Both the position numbers and the translations under genes were made by a program. Shown here in pieces: positions 41,034-53,278 of a stretch of 64,000 bases of DNA (the first letter of the stretch is position 1; each line of letters begins with the position of its first letter). Below the pieces are notes generated by a model. The model searched no databases. It was given only the letters and a program-made list of their open reading frames with translations, and was not told where the DNA came from. This stretch comes from Stachybotrys elegans. Lineage: Eukaryota > Ascomycota > Sordariomycetes > Hypocreales > Stachybotryaceae. The stretch is from positions 682,001-746,000 of the forward strand of contig JAGPNK010000011.1 of the NCBI GenBank assembly GCA_020746835.1. The letters run 5' to 3'.

Positions 41034-43259
41034 ATGATGCCTATTTCGTCGAATATTGCTTCCGCTGTGCTATTCCAGTTCCTCTTTGGGACTGCCTTGG
41101 CCGCGAGTCGCCTTGGGCAATTGGCAGCGGCGAATCAGACCTTGAGACCATCCTACGACTACGTCGTCATTGGCGCAGGAACGGCAGGCCTCGCGGTTGC
41201 GAACAGGCTGTCGGAAGACTCCAGTTAGATCAAGCCCTCCACTGTCGTGCGTAGAACATCGGCTGACGGCCGATTCAAGACAACAGCGTTCTTGTCATTG
41301 AAGCCGGCGACTTGTGAGTCTCCAGCCCTTTTCTCAGTAAACGGCTGGCTAATAACCCAGCGACCTTGATGAGGACTATATGATAATTCCGGCTCTTGGT
41401 GGTGCTGGCGGTGCCATTGGCACAAAGTATGACTGGAACATCAGCTATGCTGCCAGCGACGCCGTTGCTGGAAGAGCTATCCCTATCCCCATGGGTAAGG
41501 TTGTTGGAGGGTCGTCCAAACTCAATGCCATGGTATTGCAGCGCGGCTCCCAGTCCGACTATGACCGGTGGGCAGATCTGGGAAATGAAGGCTGGGATTG
41601 GGCTTCACTCTTTCCATACTTCAAGAAGGTGTGAAATTTGATGGCGCACTCATGCCATGCCGCTGACGGATCCTCCCAGAGCGAAACGTTTACTCCTCCT
41701 ATTGACGAGATTATAAGTGAATACAACGTCACTTGGGATCTTGCTGCGCACGGCTTCTCCGGCTACGTACACTCAACCTTTCCGCCCTTCTTCTGGCCCA
41801 CCATAGGTAGACCCATCATTCTGCTCGGTTGACATCTGCTGACAGGACAAGCCTTCTTTGCTCGCGCTCTTGGAGAGCTTGGAATCCCCATAAGCCGCGA
41901 TCAAGCCACGGGTAATGCTCTCAACGGCTTCTGGCAACCCCATACCCAAGACCCAGTCACGCAGACAAGAGTCTCCGCCGAGGAGGCCTATTTCGACTCC
42001 GCCGAGAGCCGACCCAACTTTCACCTTCTCTCGGGTCATCAAGTGACGCGTCTTCTCACCGAAACGGGAAGCAACGGTGTCGTAACTGTCGCAGGAGTTG
42101 AGGTACCACCGTTCTCCTTGATGGAATGAAATGACATGATCTGACCGCATGCAGTTTGCGCCCTCCAACTCCAATGGCGAGGATCCAATGTCTGTCAGAG
42201 TTGACAAGGAGGCCATTCTCGCCGCAGGGGCAGTCCACAGCCCTCAGGTTCTGCAGGTCTCTGGCATCGGCGATCCAAACCTGCTGGCAGATATTGGCGT
42301 CGAGACTGTCGTGGATCTTCCTGCCGTAGGCCAGAACTTCCAGGATCATATTTTGGTCAGAGTCGGGTACTCAAGTAGGTGACCTCGGCTATTCGACACG
42401 GGTAGATGTGCTAACATGCAGTTCCAAGTCAACGCACCGGTTGTCGCAGCCAACCTCACCAACAACGCTACCTTCTTTCAAGAAGCGCTGGAGGAATACC
42501 TGCTGGACAGAACTGGGCCACTCACCTCCGCCTTTGGTGAGCTGCTCAGCTTCTTGCCTCTGTCAACATACAGCAACGCCAGTGCCGAGATCCACGCCGC
42601 AGCCGTTGCCCAGGACAGCGCCGCATTTCTTCCCTCCAACACGACAGCCGACTTCCTCAAGGGCTATGAGAAGCAAGTCGCCGTGTTGAATGAAAAGCTG
42701 CTGACCACGGACTCTGGCCTCATGGAATTCATCTGGCAGGATGGTGTTCTGATTGTCGGCCTGCAGCATCCTTACTCGCGAGGCACTGTCAGGACGATTT
42801 CTGCCAATGTCTTTGACGGTGTAGCAGCTGACTCAGGATACCTTCAAAACCCGCTTGATGTAGCTGTGTTGGTAGAGGCCATTCGATTTGTCCGCCAAAT
42901 CGCAGCCACAGCAGCCATTGGCGAACTTGACCCAGTTGAGCTGCTGCCTGGTCCCGAGGTCACCACAGATGAGGCTCTTGAACAGTTCATCCGGGGCACA
43001 AGCTCGAGTATTTACCACCCAGCCGGGACCTGCGCGATAGGGGCGAGAGAAGACGGTGGAGTGGTTGACAGTGAGCTCCGCGTACACGGAGTCAAGAATC
43101 TGCGGGTCGTGGACGCCAGTGTCATACCTCTGCTTCCCGGCGCACATACCATGGGCACAGTATATGCTGTTGCTGAGAAGGTGAGTTTCTTTTCTTTTTG
43201 GGCCACTCAATGGCTAACAAGCTCAGGCTGCCGACATCATTAAGGGGGTTCAGCAATAA
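41034..43259 (+). CDS. secreted GMC oxidoreductase (FAD-dependent alcohol/glucose oxidase-like)
   Basis: 626 residues in eight exons: 41034-41223, 41280-41313, 41361-41628, 41680-41806, 41846-42102, 42155-42374, 42429-43180 and 43227-43259. Seen: a signal peptide, YDYVVIGAGTAGLAVANRLS (FAD binding), GKVVGGSSKLNAMV (GMC signature 1), AILAAGAVHSPQVLQVSGIG (signature 2), SSIYHPAGTCAIG with the first catalytic His and PGAHTMGTVYAVAEK with the second. A His/His pair is typical of aryl-alcohol oxidase-like members. Intron four is only 39 nt. Intron six is drawn to the second AG after the branch site, because the first one breaks the frame and the second restores YSINAPVVAANLT. Products in this family include hydrogen peroxide; the substrate is unknown. 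Confidence 0.88.
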
Positions 43260-43662
43260 GGTCAATCAATAGTGGTACCAAAAGAAAATATGAAGAACAG
43301 AGTTTTCCTCAACAAACTTTAAATCTGCCTCTCACGGCGCCTCTTAACGGAAATAGTCGCTGTCTATCACAACTTCATTGTCATCATTCTTTTTCCTCCT
43401 TGAGGTATAGCCAGTGCCCTTCATCACGGTCTTGAACATTAAATTGGCGCACCAGATGAAAGCAAATTCTTCGAGAATTAAATACATAATTCGCCCTCCA
43501 TTGTGTTACTACACCGACGAGGCCATGTTACTCCAATTATTAGCCCACCACAGGAGAGACGGCGGAATTTCTTCTATCAAAAATCAAGCCGGTCATGAGC
43601 TTGGGCTGTAGATAGCAAAACCAATTTGCTGGTAATGTCGCAGATTTCGTTAATACATTTTT
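43260..43662. other. convergent intergenic region
   Basis: 403 bp between two converging 3' ends, AT-rich. Nothing was recognised. Confidence 0.4.
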
Positions 43663-45413
43663 TCAACTACTTCCGGATCCCAATCCCGTTGATGGGCCCG
43701 CTCCTTGCCCACGAATGCGTTCTGCACAATGAAAGGTTAATCAATGAAAGGTTAATCTTTTCTCAAAAAACTTTGACGAACTGGGGAGAGAAACTCACGG
43801 TTTGCTTCCTCCACGGACATCCCTCCCTTGCAAGTGAGTAAAAGGGACTTCTGGTCGTTCGAATCTTTGTAGTGCCCAGCGTCGAGACTATACTGTGTTC
43901 CGAAGAGATGGCCGATCCAGTCCTTATCATTGTTGATGAAGACTTCATCCTTCTTATAGCCACTCTCTAGCGGTCTGTTTCCACTTAGCACTCCAAGTTT
44001 TGCAATAATGTCCCCCTTGTTCGCGAAATGCTCAGTGCGGTATACGTGCGAACTGAGGAATGTGGGGTCTTTGGACTCCTGACCCTCGTTCGGTCCTTGA
44101 TTGGGATGTATGAGATCAGTTTTCCAATGTAGGCTCGGGTTCCCAAATGTGAATACACAAAGCCGAGTTGACATTGTGTCTCCGAGCTTGGGATCGTTCG
44201 TAGCATCACGAACTAAGTCTTCCAGAACGTGACGGAGAAGGAGACAGCCTTGGGAGTGGGCAATGACTACAATGTGTGCTGGCAAATCATCCATTCCCAA
44301 CACCTCTCCCAGCTCCTTTTTCAATGCCTTTTGAGCCTCCAAGCTGCTGCTGGTCCTCTGGATAAGAATTCTCTGGCGCTTTACAATGTTCTCCACGTTC
44401 GGGCCCTCGTTGGGTCTGTATGTGCTCCTCTCGCCGGCGCACTCAATGATATCCCAGAGGATACCATCACCCCTGTTGAAAATGCCCGTGATATCTCTTG
44501 AAAACGTTGCTTTCAATTTGTTGCAAGCGAGGCGCAGCCAATACTGTTCCCCAGCAATACCATTGACGAAAAACCATTTCTCATCTTTCCTCATCTCATC
44601 TTGACCTGACGATCGCCCGCCAGCTGGTTTGGTCGTGATGGTGCCTCCTGATAGTGTACCATAGTCGCTCCTCAGTTTGGTTTCCGGGGTCATGTTGATA
44701 TCCTGGAGCTTTACCGGTTCAGCCACTTTCTGCAGGATAAAGATCACAGATCTTGCCAGTCTCTGTATCTGACATATCGCAGCATGCCGGTTCATGGGCT
44801 TCGTGAAGTCGAATTCGTTGTATTCGTTATATCTCCCATGCGGATCATTGTCCTCGACCTCTCCCTCTAATGCATTTGCCAAGGCGTAGCACTTTGCAGC
44901 TTCAATCAAGTCCACTAAAAAGGTCGCCAACTCAGCGGCTCGGTCCCTAATCAAAATTAGGGTGGCTGCATTGATATCGTTGCTGAAAACACCCGCCTGT
45001 ATGGCCGGAAGGCTTCCAACCCTCTCAATTACTGCACTCAGAATGGACCTTGTGAGCTTCTCAGCAGTATTCAGAAGCAAGCTTGGGTCCAGGCGTATAA
45101 CCAGGTCCGAAATGTCCTTCCAGATATTTTCAATCGAGACTTTGACTGATTCCGCGTTCTCCCGAGCAGTCCGAGATATGCCGCTTGTGAGCCTCGAAAC
45201 GGTGTCCAGAAGTGTATCTGGACTGATCAAGTCCGGGGAGCGGCGGACGCGTTGCAAGACTTCTTCAACAAGTCCGCCCACTGATAGGTCGTCTGCCCGT
45301 TTCAATATACCAGTCGCCTTTTTGATGATGACACTTGCATCCCCGAAAATGTCTACCGTTCCCCCGGCAATACCGGTTATAGACTTTCTCAATAAGTCTC
45401 CGATACGACCCAT
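43663..45413 (-). CDS. alpha/beta-hydrolase-like protein with AHSQG elbow
   Basis: 557 residues in two exons (45413-43799 and 43721-43663). The 77-nt intron starts GTGAGT and ends GTGCAG. Splicing replaces FLSPVRQSF with QRIRGQGAGPSTG as the tail. The start at 45413 (MGRIGDLLRKSITGIAGGTV) is the first ATG in frame. The N-terminal 200 residues are predicted amphipathic helices, Ser/Leu/Ile rich. The C-terminal half carries a hydrolase core: WFFVNGIAGEQYW (oxyanion strand), then HIVVIAHSQGCLLLRHVLED with Ser in an A-H-S-Q-G elbow, FTFGNPS, and a possible terminal His (HYKDSND). Lipase-like and DUF676-type proteins share this arrangement. No signal peptide, so it is likely intracellular. Function is unknown beyond the fold. 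Confidence 0.72.
43727..43756 (+). repeat. perfect 15-bp tandem duplication inside an intron
   Basis: CAATGAAAGGTTAAT occurs twice head to tail (43727-43741 and 43742-43756). On the transcribed strand each copy contains ATTAACC, so the hydrolase intron has two equivalent candidate branch sites. Confidence 0.85.
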
Positions 45414-47937
45414 GCTCAAAGACACACGTTCAAGTCTGAAATTTACGATTTTGTGAGCAGCGTAAAGGTTGGTAGGCACTTGATTTGTCAATGCTCACTC
45501 ATGAGTTATCCCGAGTGGTGGAAAGGGAAGAAGGTTTAAATAGTGGCTCCCAAGCCTGTGCTCATTACTATACCCTCCATGAGGGCAGCAGGGAGAGCTG
45601 GTGATGCCATCCTGCATAGGAGGGTTTGGTCGCGTGGAACTGTGGCATCAAACTTATGCATCGCCACAAGCTGTCTAGCGCCGCAGAATCAGCCTATGGT
45701 GCGTCTAATCTACAAACCTTACCGACAATTCCTCTCAGCCCCCAGATTGGGTCGACCCTACTTGCCTGCATTGTTACGTGTATATCGTTGCGAATATGAG
45801 GCTAGAGCTGAATAGTTATGTTCCCGTGATCTACTGGCGTGCCCCTAACTACGTCAGTGGCAAAGCTTCAATCAGCTCATTCGCCTTACTCAACAATGAT
45901 ATTGCAGAATCCAAGGATCTAAATGCCGCTTCAAAGTTTCTGGAATATGAACGAGCCCGGACAGTGGCTTGTTTGAGGAGTTCTGCCGAGGGGGTGAGCG
46001 TAACAAGAGAAGATGGACAAGGGACGAGTTGAGGTACTGGGTACGAACGAGGACGAAGGGCGAGGGATGAGCTGCAGAAGCCACAAGAGACACGAGACAA
46101 GACGAGATACAAGGGATGAGGCACGAGCGGTACGCTATACAAGACGGACGATACGAGGTACAACGGAGGATGGAGGAAGAATGAGGGACGCCACCCAGTA
46201 GAACGTCCAGTTTTGGTTCTTATCACTAATGGGACCCTATTTCGGACCATTCCCCATGTCATACTTTTGAGCTTTCTTTTCTGCATGATATTTGACTTCA
46301 TATGCGTTCACGACCATGCTAGATCTGTGTAAAATGCGCTCAACAGTGCTGTATCACCCAAGTACCTATGTAAGCGCTGATACACGCTGCCCATGAAGCG
46401 CCTGGTTTCGCCGGATACACACGCATAACGCTAACACCAAGCCAGACTCTCGTCCTCAGTGACTTCGGCGAGGTATAACCATCGCCCCGGGTTACATTTG
46501 CTCGGCAGGGTGGGGTGCCCTGTTCATTTATCATGGTTCGTAAGCTTCCTGGCGTGATGCTTGCTGACAAAGTCGAGCTGTTGCAACTTTCATCCACGAC
46601 GAAAGGACTTTGCGCAAGATGTGCAGCTGGGAAGACTCGGTTGTCAAAGCTTAGCAAGCCCATAGTAAGGAGTGTGACGGCTAGGACTGTAGGCCTAGGT
46701 AAATGTCATCTGTTTACACAATGCTTTCAAACCGCAGCAACAGACGAGCGGGAACCAGTCGGAAGCTTGGGAGGATCATTTTGGGTGTGTCATTATTGTG
46801 TAGGTGTCGGAAGGCAGCATCTTATCACTTGTATAGTGTGGCTAGGCATAGGGGTCAAGGGAATGTATTATATATATAGCTTTCTTCGCATATGCAGCTC
46901 ATGCTTTAACTCCGCGTGCCATTGCCATCTCACTTGCTTACCTATTCCTTCGTTAAGATACATACCGCTGATCTCCGGGGTTCGCCGAAGCCGTACAACG
47001 TCTGTTCGCTGTTGTGTGTAGGAACCCGGGCAAGTCAGCAGAAACGGAATCATGTCCCGGCTCAGCGCATAGCGACAGACACATCTACGCCATCCAAAAG
47101 GGGACAAAATACTGGCTTCAGGCACTGGAATGGACTTGGTCCTACACAAAGAATAACCGCTATTATAACAATGAGGCTGAGAATTCCCGGGAGTGGTCCC
47201 ACGTATGTATTGACAACTGAACAGATACGGTTTGTCGGTTCACCATCGTCCCATATATTCAGGCAGTAAATAACCTAGACTGCCTGGCAGCATTGCTCCC
47301 ATCCTAATCAGGGGCGATTTAATACTGACAGTGATCATGCAGGTCCTCGCAACAACAATCCCTCTACGTCGCTTCCTGCCACAGAATTCTCTAGCCCAAG
47401 CTGGTTCCTGTTACGTACCTTGTTCACGCCCATCACCGGTAAGCCATCACGTCATGTTATTCTGTCCTAAGCATAACAATTCCAAGTACCGTGGTGAGTA
47501 TGAATCGTATCCCTGGTTGCGACATTGCCAGCAAAGAGCCTGCGCAGGGCTTGAAGCGTATTAACGCTGTGATACGGGACTCTTCATATATATGCCCGCA
47601 AGCAGCAAGACTGCCTGTCTTGAGCCTTGAAGCCATTTTGAGTGGCGTGTATGCCCTAAGAGCGTAAGTCTTTCATTGCACACAGAGCTATTCGTGACAT
47701 TGACATTGAGTACAGGCTGTTTCCAGATTTGTTTTCCAATAATACATCGGCCGCGAATACCTCACGGCCCCACGAAGCACTATGAGCTGTTTACGAGTGG
47801 ACTTACCCAACGCCTCGTTGAACAAATCGCAGCGACACAGAGGGTTTGGACAGGAAGGATACAAGGACTGTCTATCTAAACTGGCTTGTCTGTATTTCAC
47901 CACCTGTACACACGTTATTTGGTATTGGATCTCCTCT
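45414..47937. other. 2.5-kb gene-free region
   Basis: No gene was recognised. Short open frames on both strands resemble nothing known. A purine-rich degenerate repeat lies at about 46013-46180. No terminal inverted repeats or transposase motifs were seen. Confidence 0.5.
46013..46180 (+). repeat. purine-rich degenerate short-period repeat
   Basis: Irregular repetition of ACGAG/ACAAG/ACGAGATAC-like words on the plus strand (for example CGAGACAAGACGAGATAC). On the other strand this gives an apparently open, Val/Leu/Tyr-rich frame that is explained by composition. Confidence 0.45.
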
Positions 47938-49587
47938 TCAATCATCAATAATCATTGTTGATAACAAAGTAGCACAGTCAATATCGCTCCACCACCGCTG
48001 CGCAACGGACTTCCAATCCCCCTCCATGTCATTAAACAGACTCAATAGCTGGGACAGAGATCTCCCATCCCAAGGACCTTCTTGTATGACATTCTCCCGG
48101 AACATTGACAAAGCCTTAGCCTTGGTCTCTGGATTCGGGCTGAAGATGAATCCATAATACAGGCCAATAGCAACCACTGGCTCTACCATGTAGCCCAGGG
48201 GAGAATTTACTATCTTTGAAATAGCCTTCTTCTCCAACAGCAGCTTCTCGGCATAGTAAACTGCCTCGCTCATAGCATCGGTCTCCTTTATATCAGCCAA
48301 GGAGGGAAACGGCATCGTCATAACCGTGCCACGAACCGTCGCCGTCTGCAGCATGTCGTGGTAGATGCCGGCGCGTTCGCGGGTTGCGGGTCGCGGTGCC
48401 TTATTGCTCATCATGAAGGCCTTGTATGCTTCGAGGATCGAATCGGCTCTCTCCACGAGGACCCGGTAGCGTTGAGAGACGACGCGCGATGTCCAGAATC
48501 CGGGCTCTTTGCGGAGGGTTTGCGTGGCCTGGTCGTAGCCCAGGAAATCGTTGACGAGGTCCGCAACAGCTTTGCGACCCTCTTCTATGTTATCGATCAC
48601 CTGTGGGATGTCACTGCCGCTATCCAGTCGCGAGAGACTGTACAGGCGGGCCGTGAGAGTAACTGGTATATCACGGGCGAATAGATGCTGGGTGTGTTCA
48701 ATTTTTCGGAACATTTCAATCATGTTCTTCAGCTCCTGATTCGAAACCAAAGGGCTGACGGGTCTGTTTTCGTACTTTGGTGAGCGAGAAGCCAGTCCCA
48801 CGACGTCAAAAGACTTGTCCATGATGGCAGCTCCGCTAGTAATGTGCAGTGCTGCCGCTCGGTGGTTGGATCGCAAATGCTCAATGGCGACAAATATCAG
48901 GCAGCATGTAAGTGCCGAAATGAGGGCTTCTGGTGCGTCTGATGCAATGACCTCGTTCAGTTTGTATATAGCCATGTTGTAGTGGCGAGCCACGAAGCTC
49001 TCCAATTGAGAGCGCTGGGTATCATCTTTGGCCTGGCGCTTGGCGAGCGGCGGTTCTCGGACAATCTTGAAGAGATGATAGGTAGCCCCGAGGGCTATTG
49101 CAGCATTTTTCACAGCCTCGCTATGGTGAGCCAGCCGCGGAGCCAGTGAGCCCCAGAAAGACCATGTTGGGCTGGGGTCAAAAGCGACTCCTGCTTGGGT
49201 GGCCGTCTGGAACAAGACGAAGAACCTCTTCTCATTTGTCGTGCCCAGGATGGAACCTAGCGATGCCTCCCGCTTGCTTAAAGCAGTGGTATCTTGCCTT
49301 GCTTGATATTGTTGGATGACGGCATAGCCGTCGCATTTTCTGCCTGTAGAGATGCATTTCTTGCACGCAGGCTTTGTTTCGTCACATTTTATTTTCCTAA
49401 TCCTTCTCGCGTGTCAGAATGAAGTGTTTTATTACTAATAATCCAATCCCCGTACTTGCTAGAGACCATGTCAGCAAATTCTTCCGTCTCAAGGAGGAGT
49501 GCCGAACCATGTGGTGCAGCCAGTTCGAGATTTCGGCTTGGGCTGCTTCCCACGACCAGCGCGTGGGACAGAAATTGCCGCGCTCAT
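47938..49587 (-). CDS. Zn2Cys6 transcription factor with Fungal_trans_2-like region
   Basis: 515 residues. Exon 1 (49587-49508) gives MSAAISVPRAGRGKQ and ends at the second Cys. The main exon runs 49402-47938. The cluster C-TT-C-KIRKIK-C-DETKPA-C-KK-C-ISTGRK-C has perfect spacing only if a three-base exon (49458-49456) is included between two introns of 49 and 53 nt. Without it the second Cys is lost. Downstream, GYAVIQQYQARQ and the helical region FQTATQAGVAF to EAVKNAAIALGATYHLF match the common fungal C-terminal regulatory domain. It lies directly downstream of erg6 on the same strand. A role in sterol gene control is possible but rests on position only. Confidence 0.75.
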
Positions 49588-49961
49588 GTCGTGGGAGAAT
49601 AGATGGTCTAATAGTGGCAAGCTCCGGTAGCCGATATGGCTGCGTGCAGATAGGAAGGGCGCAGCAGTTGCGAGGGAAGAGGGGCTCCAGCATCGAGAGT
49701 CTCCAGGATAAGCATCTAGATAAATAAGGGGCTGGTCCTTCCAGCCCTGTAAGCCTGATCCACTGTCAAGTCTGGTATCAAATCGACGATATGGATTCAG
49801 CCAGGATCTTGGGGGGCATTATTGCTACCAGGTTCAGCAGAAAATACTCCGTAAACTCAGTGCAGTCATTGCATCTGCTATTAAGGGATCCTCTATAAAA
49901 AAATACATCCATAATTATTACCATGTCTATTCCCATCGACTCCTGAACCCAAGTCACATCC
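49588..49961. promoter_or_regulatory. short promoter region of the Zn2Cys6 gene
   Basis: 374 bp between the erg6 stop and the regulator start, both on the minus strand. No specific site was recognised. Confidence 0.4.
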
Positions 49962-51211
49962 CTAAGCCTCCTCCTCTGCCACGGGCTTCCTTCCGACCAT
50001 GAGATACATGGGCGTAAACAGCTTCCGCTTGCCGCCCTCGACCAAGGCATCTGCGCCCTTTGCCAAGCTCTCCGCCGTCTTCCTCGTGCCCGCCGGCAGC
50101 AGACGCATCGTCTCGAGCACGCTGAAGGCACTGTGCATAACCTCCCTCCCCCACTTGTTCATGCGCGCCACCGTCACGAGGTCCGCCAGCGTCTGGACGT
50201 ACATCAGGTTGCTGTCCAGCGGCCAGTACCACGGCGCCGGGTCCGCGCGGTCCGCCAGGTCCTCGTGCAGCTCGAGCTCGAATCCAGCGCTCTCGACGGC
50301 CTGCAGACCGTGCGACACCTTGAACATCTGTGCGATGCCGTTGCCCTGTTCGATGTCGAGGCGGATGCGTCGGTGGTCTAGGTTTTCGTTGTCGTAGTCC
50401 TCCGTCATGAGCCATTCGTAGACACCAAACACGCCGCCGGGCTTGAGAACGCGGAATATTTCGCTATATATACCCTCAAGGGAGGGGGCATGGACCGTGG
50501 CTTCGATGGCGTACACGGCATCAAAAGAGTTATCCGGAAACGGCATTTTCTGCAAAAGACTGCGTTAGATATAAGTTGCAAAGCTCGGCGTTGCGCTCAA
50601 ACTTACCATGAAGTCGCCTTGAACAAACTTCAGGCTCCCAGCAAGTCCCTCTTTGTTCGCGTAGTGCGTGGCTCGTCCAACCTGGTACTCGTTGATGTTT
50701 ATACCCGTCACATGAGCGCCGGTGAACTTGACAATCTCGCGGGCCGGACCACCAACACCGCATCCAACGTCCAGCACCTTCATGCATTTCTTAATACCCA
50801 TGCTGTGGGCAAGATAGTGTTCATGTCGTGCCATGGCTTGATGGAAGGGCTCGCCGAACGCGAAGCGGCAGAAGTGGAAAGACTCGCACCATCCGTACTC
50901 GTAAAAGTCGGTCGCCAAGTTATAGTATCTGTGACTGTCAGCTATCTTCCGCCATGATTTCTCTTCTGCTGCACGTACTGTCGTGTGATTGTGGCGTAGT
51001 CTGCGGTTCGTGCCTCACGAACCTCGTCGGTCTCGTCTTCAGCCTTCTTGTCGTCCCAGTGCTGGAAGTACTCCTTGGAAGCAGCAGCGTTTGCGGCACT
51101 GTTCTTCCCCAGCATGGATCGAATTCCGCCAGTGGTCTTTTGCGTGTTTCGATGCAAGACGCTGTCAAAAGCATGCCTCTGGGCCTCGTCGTACGAAATA
51201 ATGTCCGTCAT
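49962..51211 (-). CDS. erg6: sterol 24-C-methyltransferase
   Basis: Transfers a methyl group from S-adenosylmethionine to C-24 of the sterol side chain (zymosterol or lanosterol type) in ergosterol synthesis at the ER/lipid droplet. 380 residues in three exons: 51211-50979, 50928-50607 and 50549-49962; introns 50, 57 nt. Seen: [20 protein letters not shown] (sterol-binding aromatic region I), [14 protein letters not shown] near residue 130 (SAM motif I), [32 protein letters not shown] and [15 protein letters not shown]. The C-terminal sterol methyltransferase domain is complete. It is followed by a Zn2Cys6 gene and preceded by erg24 on the same strand. Confidence 0.96.
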
Positions 51212-51743
51212 GGTGAAGAGAGGATGAAAGATGGAAGATTGGGAGTGAAACGGGTAAAGACTGCTAAGCTGGACTGCTTGATGATGATTCGAGAACTTGA
51301 ACCGTTCTCTTCAATGTATTTATACAGATTCCTTAACATCAAGCCGTGTAAGCTGCCACGGACATTCGGTCTTCAACGAATCGGACATGTTGCGGATGCG
51401 GATACGACGCGTTCGGGTTGTGAATACGAATACGAATACCGTCCTGTCCTCGTTTCAACATAGCCATAGCGGCATTACAGGGTCCCCAAAGCACAGGAAT
51501 GGAATTGCTCGGGACCACATTATCTCGCTCCTATTGCCTTCATCTTCGTAACCGCGTCGCAAGTGCTTGCGGGTTGTCGTCTGGCTCTTCTCGCATTCGC
51601 ACACGCTGATCCACTTGGTATTTTCTTGTATTACAATTACTGCGAACCTCTCCTCCGTAACCATGTCTAACCAACCTTTCCTCATCTTGTCCGACCATTG
51701 CCGCTAATTAATCTATTGTGTATCCATTGAGTCCTCCATCCGC
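51212..51743. promoter_or_regulatory. erg6 promoter region
   Basis: 532 bp between the erg24 stop and the erg6 start. It contains a minor (GAATAC)3 repeat around 51422. No clear sterol-regulatory element was identified. Confidence 0.4.
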
Positions 51744-53278
51744 TTAGTAGATGCCGGGGATGATGCGGTACTTGACCGTCTTCTTGTACGTCTCCCAGTC
51801 CTGTCCATATTTCTCGCTGCAAGCAGCATCATCTCTTCGCTCCCTGTGCACCAGCAAAAAGCCGAAATAAGCCGAGTAGAAGTACGTGTACAGCATGCCC
51901 CAGGTCTCGGCGTCACCAGGGAATACCTGGCGGCCATCGAGCATCTGCGTAACACCGGTGCCAGCGATGGCAGCGCCGGCCGGCACAATCAGATATCCGG
52001 CAAAACCAGTGGGCAGGCAGAAAGGCAGGGATTGCAGCCAGTCGCCAAAGTAGTTGATGTGCCGGGATCGTCCCCACCATCCGCTCGTCAACAGACGCGT
52101 GCCGCGCTTGGTCTGAATGTAGGTGGCGTTGGCAAAGGCGGGGTGGTTGGGGTCTTTGCGGAACAGGTTCTTTTGCGAGTTGGCTGAGCGGAAGATGAAC
52201 AGGCCAATGGCGAAGACGACGCTTACAATCGCCAGACCGCTCCAGCCCAGATGGACGGGGTAGGTAGCCAGGTAGCGGGTCTGGGTTGTGTAGAGGAAGG
52301 GCACCCAAACAATGTCACCAAACGTCAGCATAAAGCCCAGACCATCCGTCGTAATGTCCATCATGCCCAGAATGCCAGCCTCGTTGTACTGGCCCTCAAG
52401 GACATAGTAGCCCTGGACCAAGGCAAGGAAGATGATGCTGTCAGAGAGGTAGCCGTAGTTGCTGTACTGCTTGGCCACAAAGGCGAGGTTCATGAGCAGC
52501 CAGCCAGTCAGACCAGGGCGCATCTCCAGCCAGGCCTTGACGTCAACCTCACCAATAAAGGGAAGAGTGACGCGAGGGTTCAGTTCGCGACCAATAAAGA
52601 AGTCGTAGATGATGGTGCCCGTGTGACCACCGACAGCCAGCTCCCGCAGGTCGGGGTTGCCGGGCTTGACGCTGAAGCTGCCAATGTAGACGGCCAGAGA
52701 GATGGCGTAGGCGAGAAGGATGTTGGTAGTGAGCAGCTGCAGGTAGTTGTCGGTGATGAACCTCCACACGGCAAAGTCGGCACCATACATGGCGGTACCG
52801 ATGGCACAGGGGATGAGCTTGACGACGGTGGCGTGGAAGGCGTTGAAGCGGTAGAGGAGAGGCTTTCCAGTCTCTCGCAGCTTAGTGCCGAGCAGCTCCT
52901 GGGCCGGCATGACGCGATACAGCACGAGGTTGACGGCGTAGTAGGCGAGCAGCCAGCCAGTCACCTCCCAGCTCACAAAGCCCCAGAGACCGTCCTCGGG
53001 CCAGGGCATCTGAGCCTTGAGCTTGTCCCAGGTGAGGCTGCGGGGGTCGAGCAGGGCGGGCGCAGGACATCCGCTGACGTCGTTGCAGGTGAGGAACATG
53101 ACGTTCATGAGGAGGGGGAGTCCAAAGACGATACCCGTGGCCCCAAGGCTGGAAGCATGTTAGCGAAACCGGTCCGCCTCGAGAGATGAGCATCGCGGTG
53201 AGGCGCGTCGCGCTTGGAGCTGGAGAGAGGGACATACGGGCCACCGAATTCATATGTAACCTTTTTCTGCGCACTCAT
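51744..53278 (-). CDS. erg24: delta(14)-sterol reductase
   Basis: NADPH-dependent reduction of the C14-15 double bond left after C-14 demethylation in ergosterol synthesis; multi-pass ER membrane enzyme and a morpholine fungicide target. 481 residues in two exons (53278-53238 and 53148-51744; 89-nt intron). The N-terminus MSAQKKVTYEFGG joins to PLGATGIVFGLPLLMNVMFL. Conserved ERG4/ERG24 signatures are present: GRELNPRV, LVQGYYVLEGQYNEAGIL, TTDGLGFMLTFGDIVWVPF, SGWWGRSRHINYFGDWLQSL and the C-terminal LVHRERRDDAACSEKYGQDW followed by YRIIPGIY. Roughly nine to ten membrane segments are visible. Confidence 0.95.

Noticed and set aside
42375..42421. First AG after the branch site as acceptor of GMC intron six
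   Set aside because: It breaks the reading frame; the next AG (42428) is in phase and restores a family-like sequence.
45849..46301. Minus-strand 150-codon open frame rich in Val, Leu and Tyr
   Set aside because: It is explained by the purine-rich degenerate repeat on the other strand; no domain or start context supports a gene.
52251..53189. Plus-strand open frame of 312 codons over erg24
   Set aside because: It is antisense to a highly conserved enzyme, and its composition follows the complement of the sense codons.
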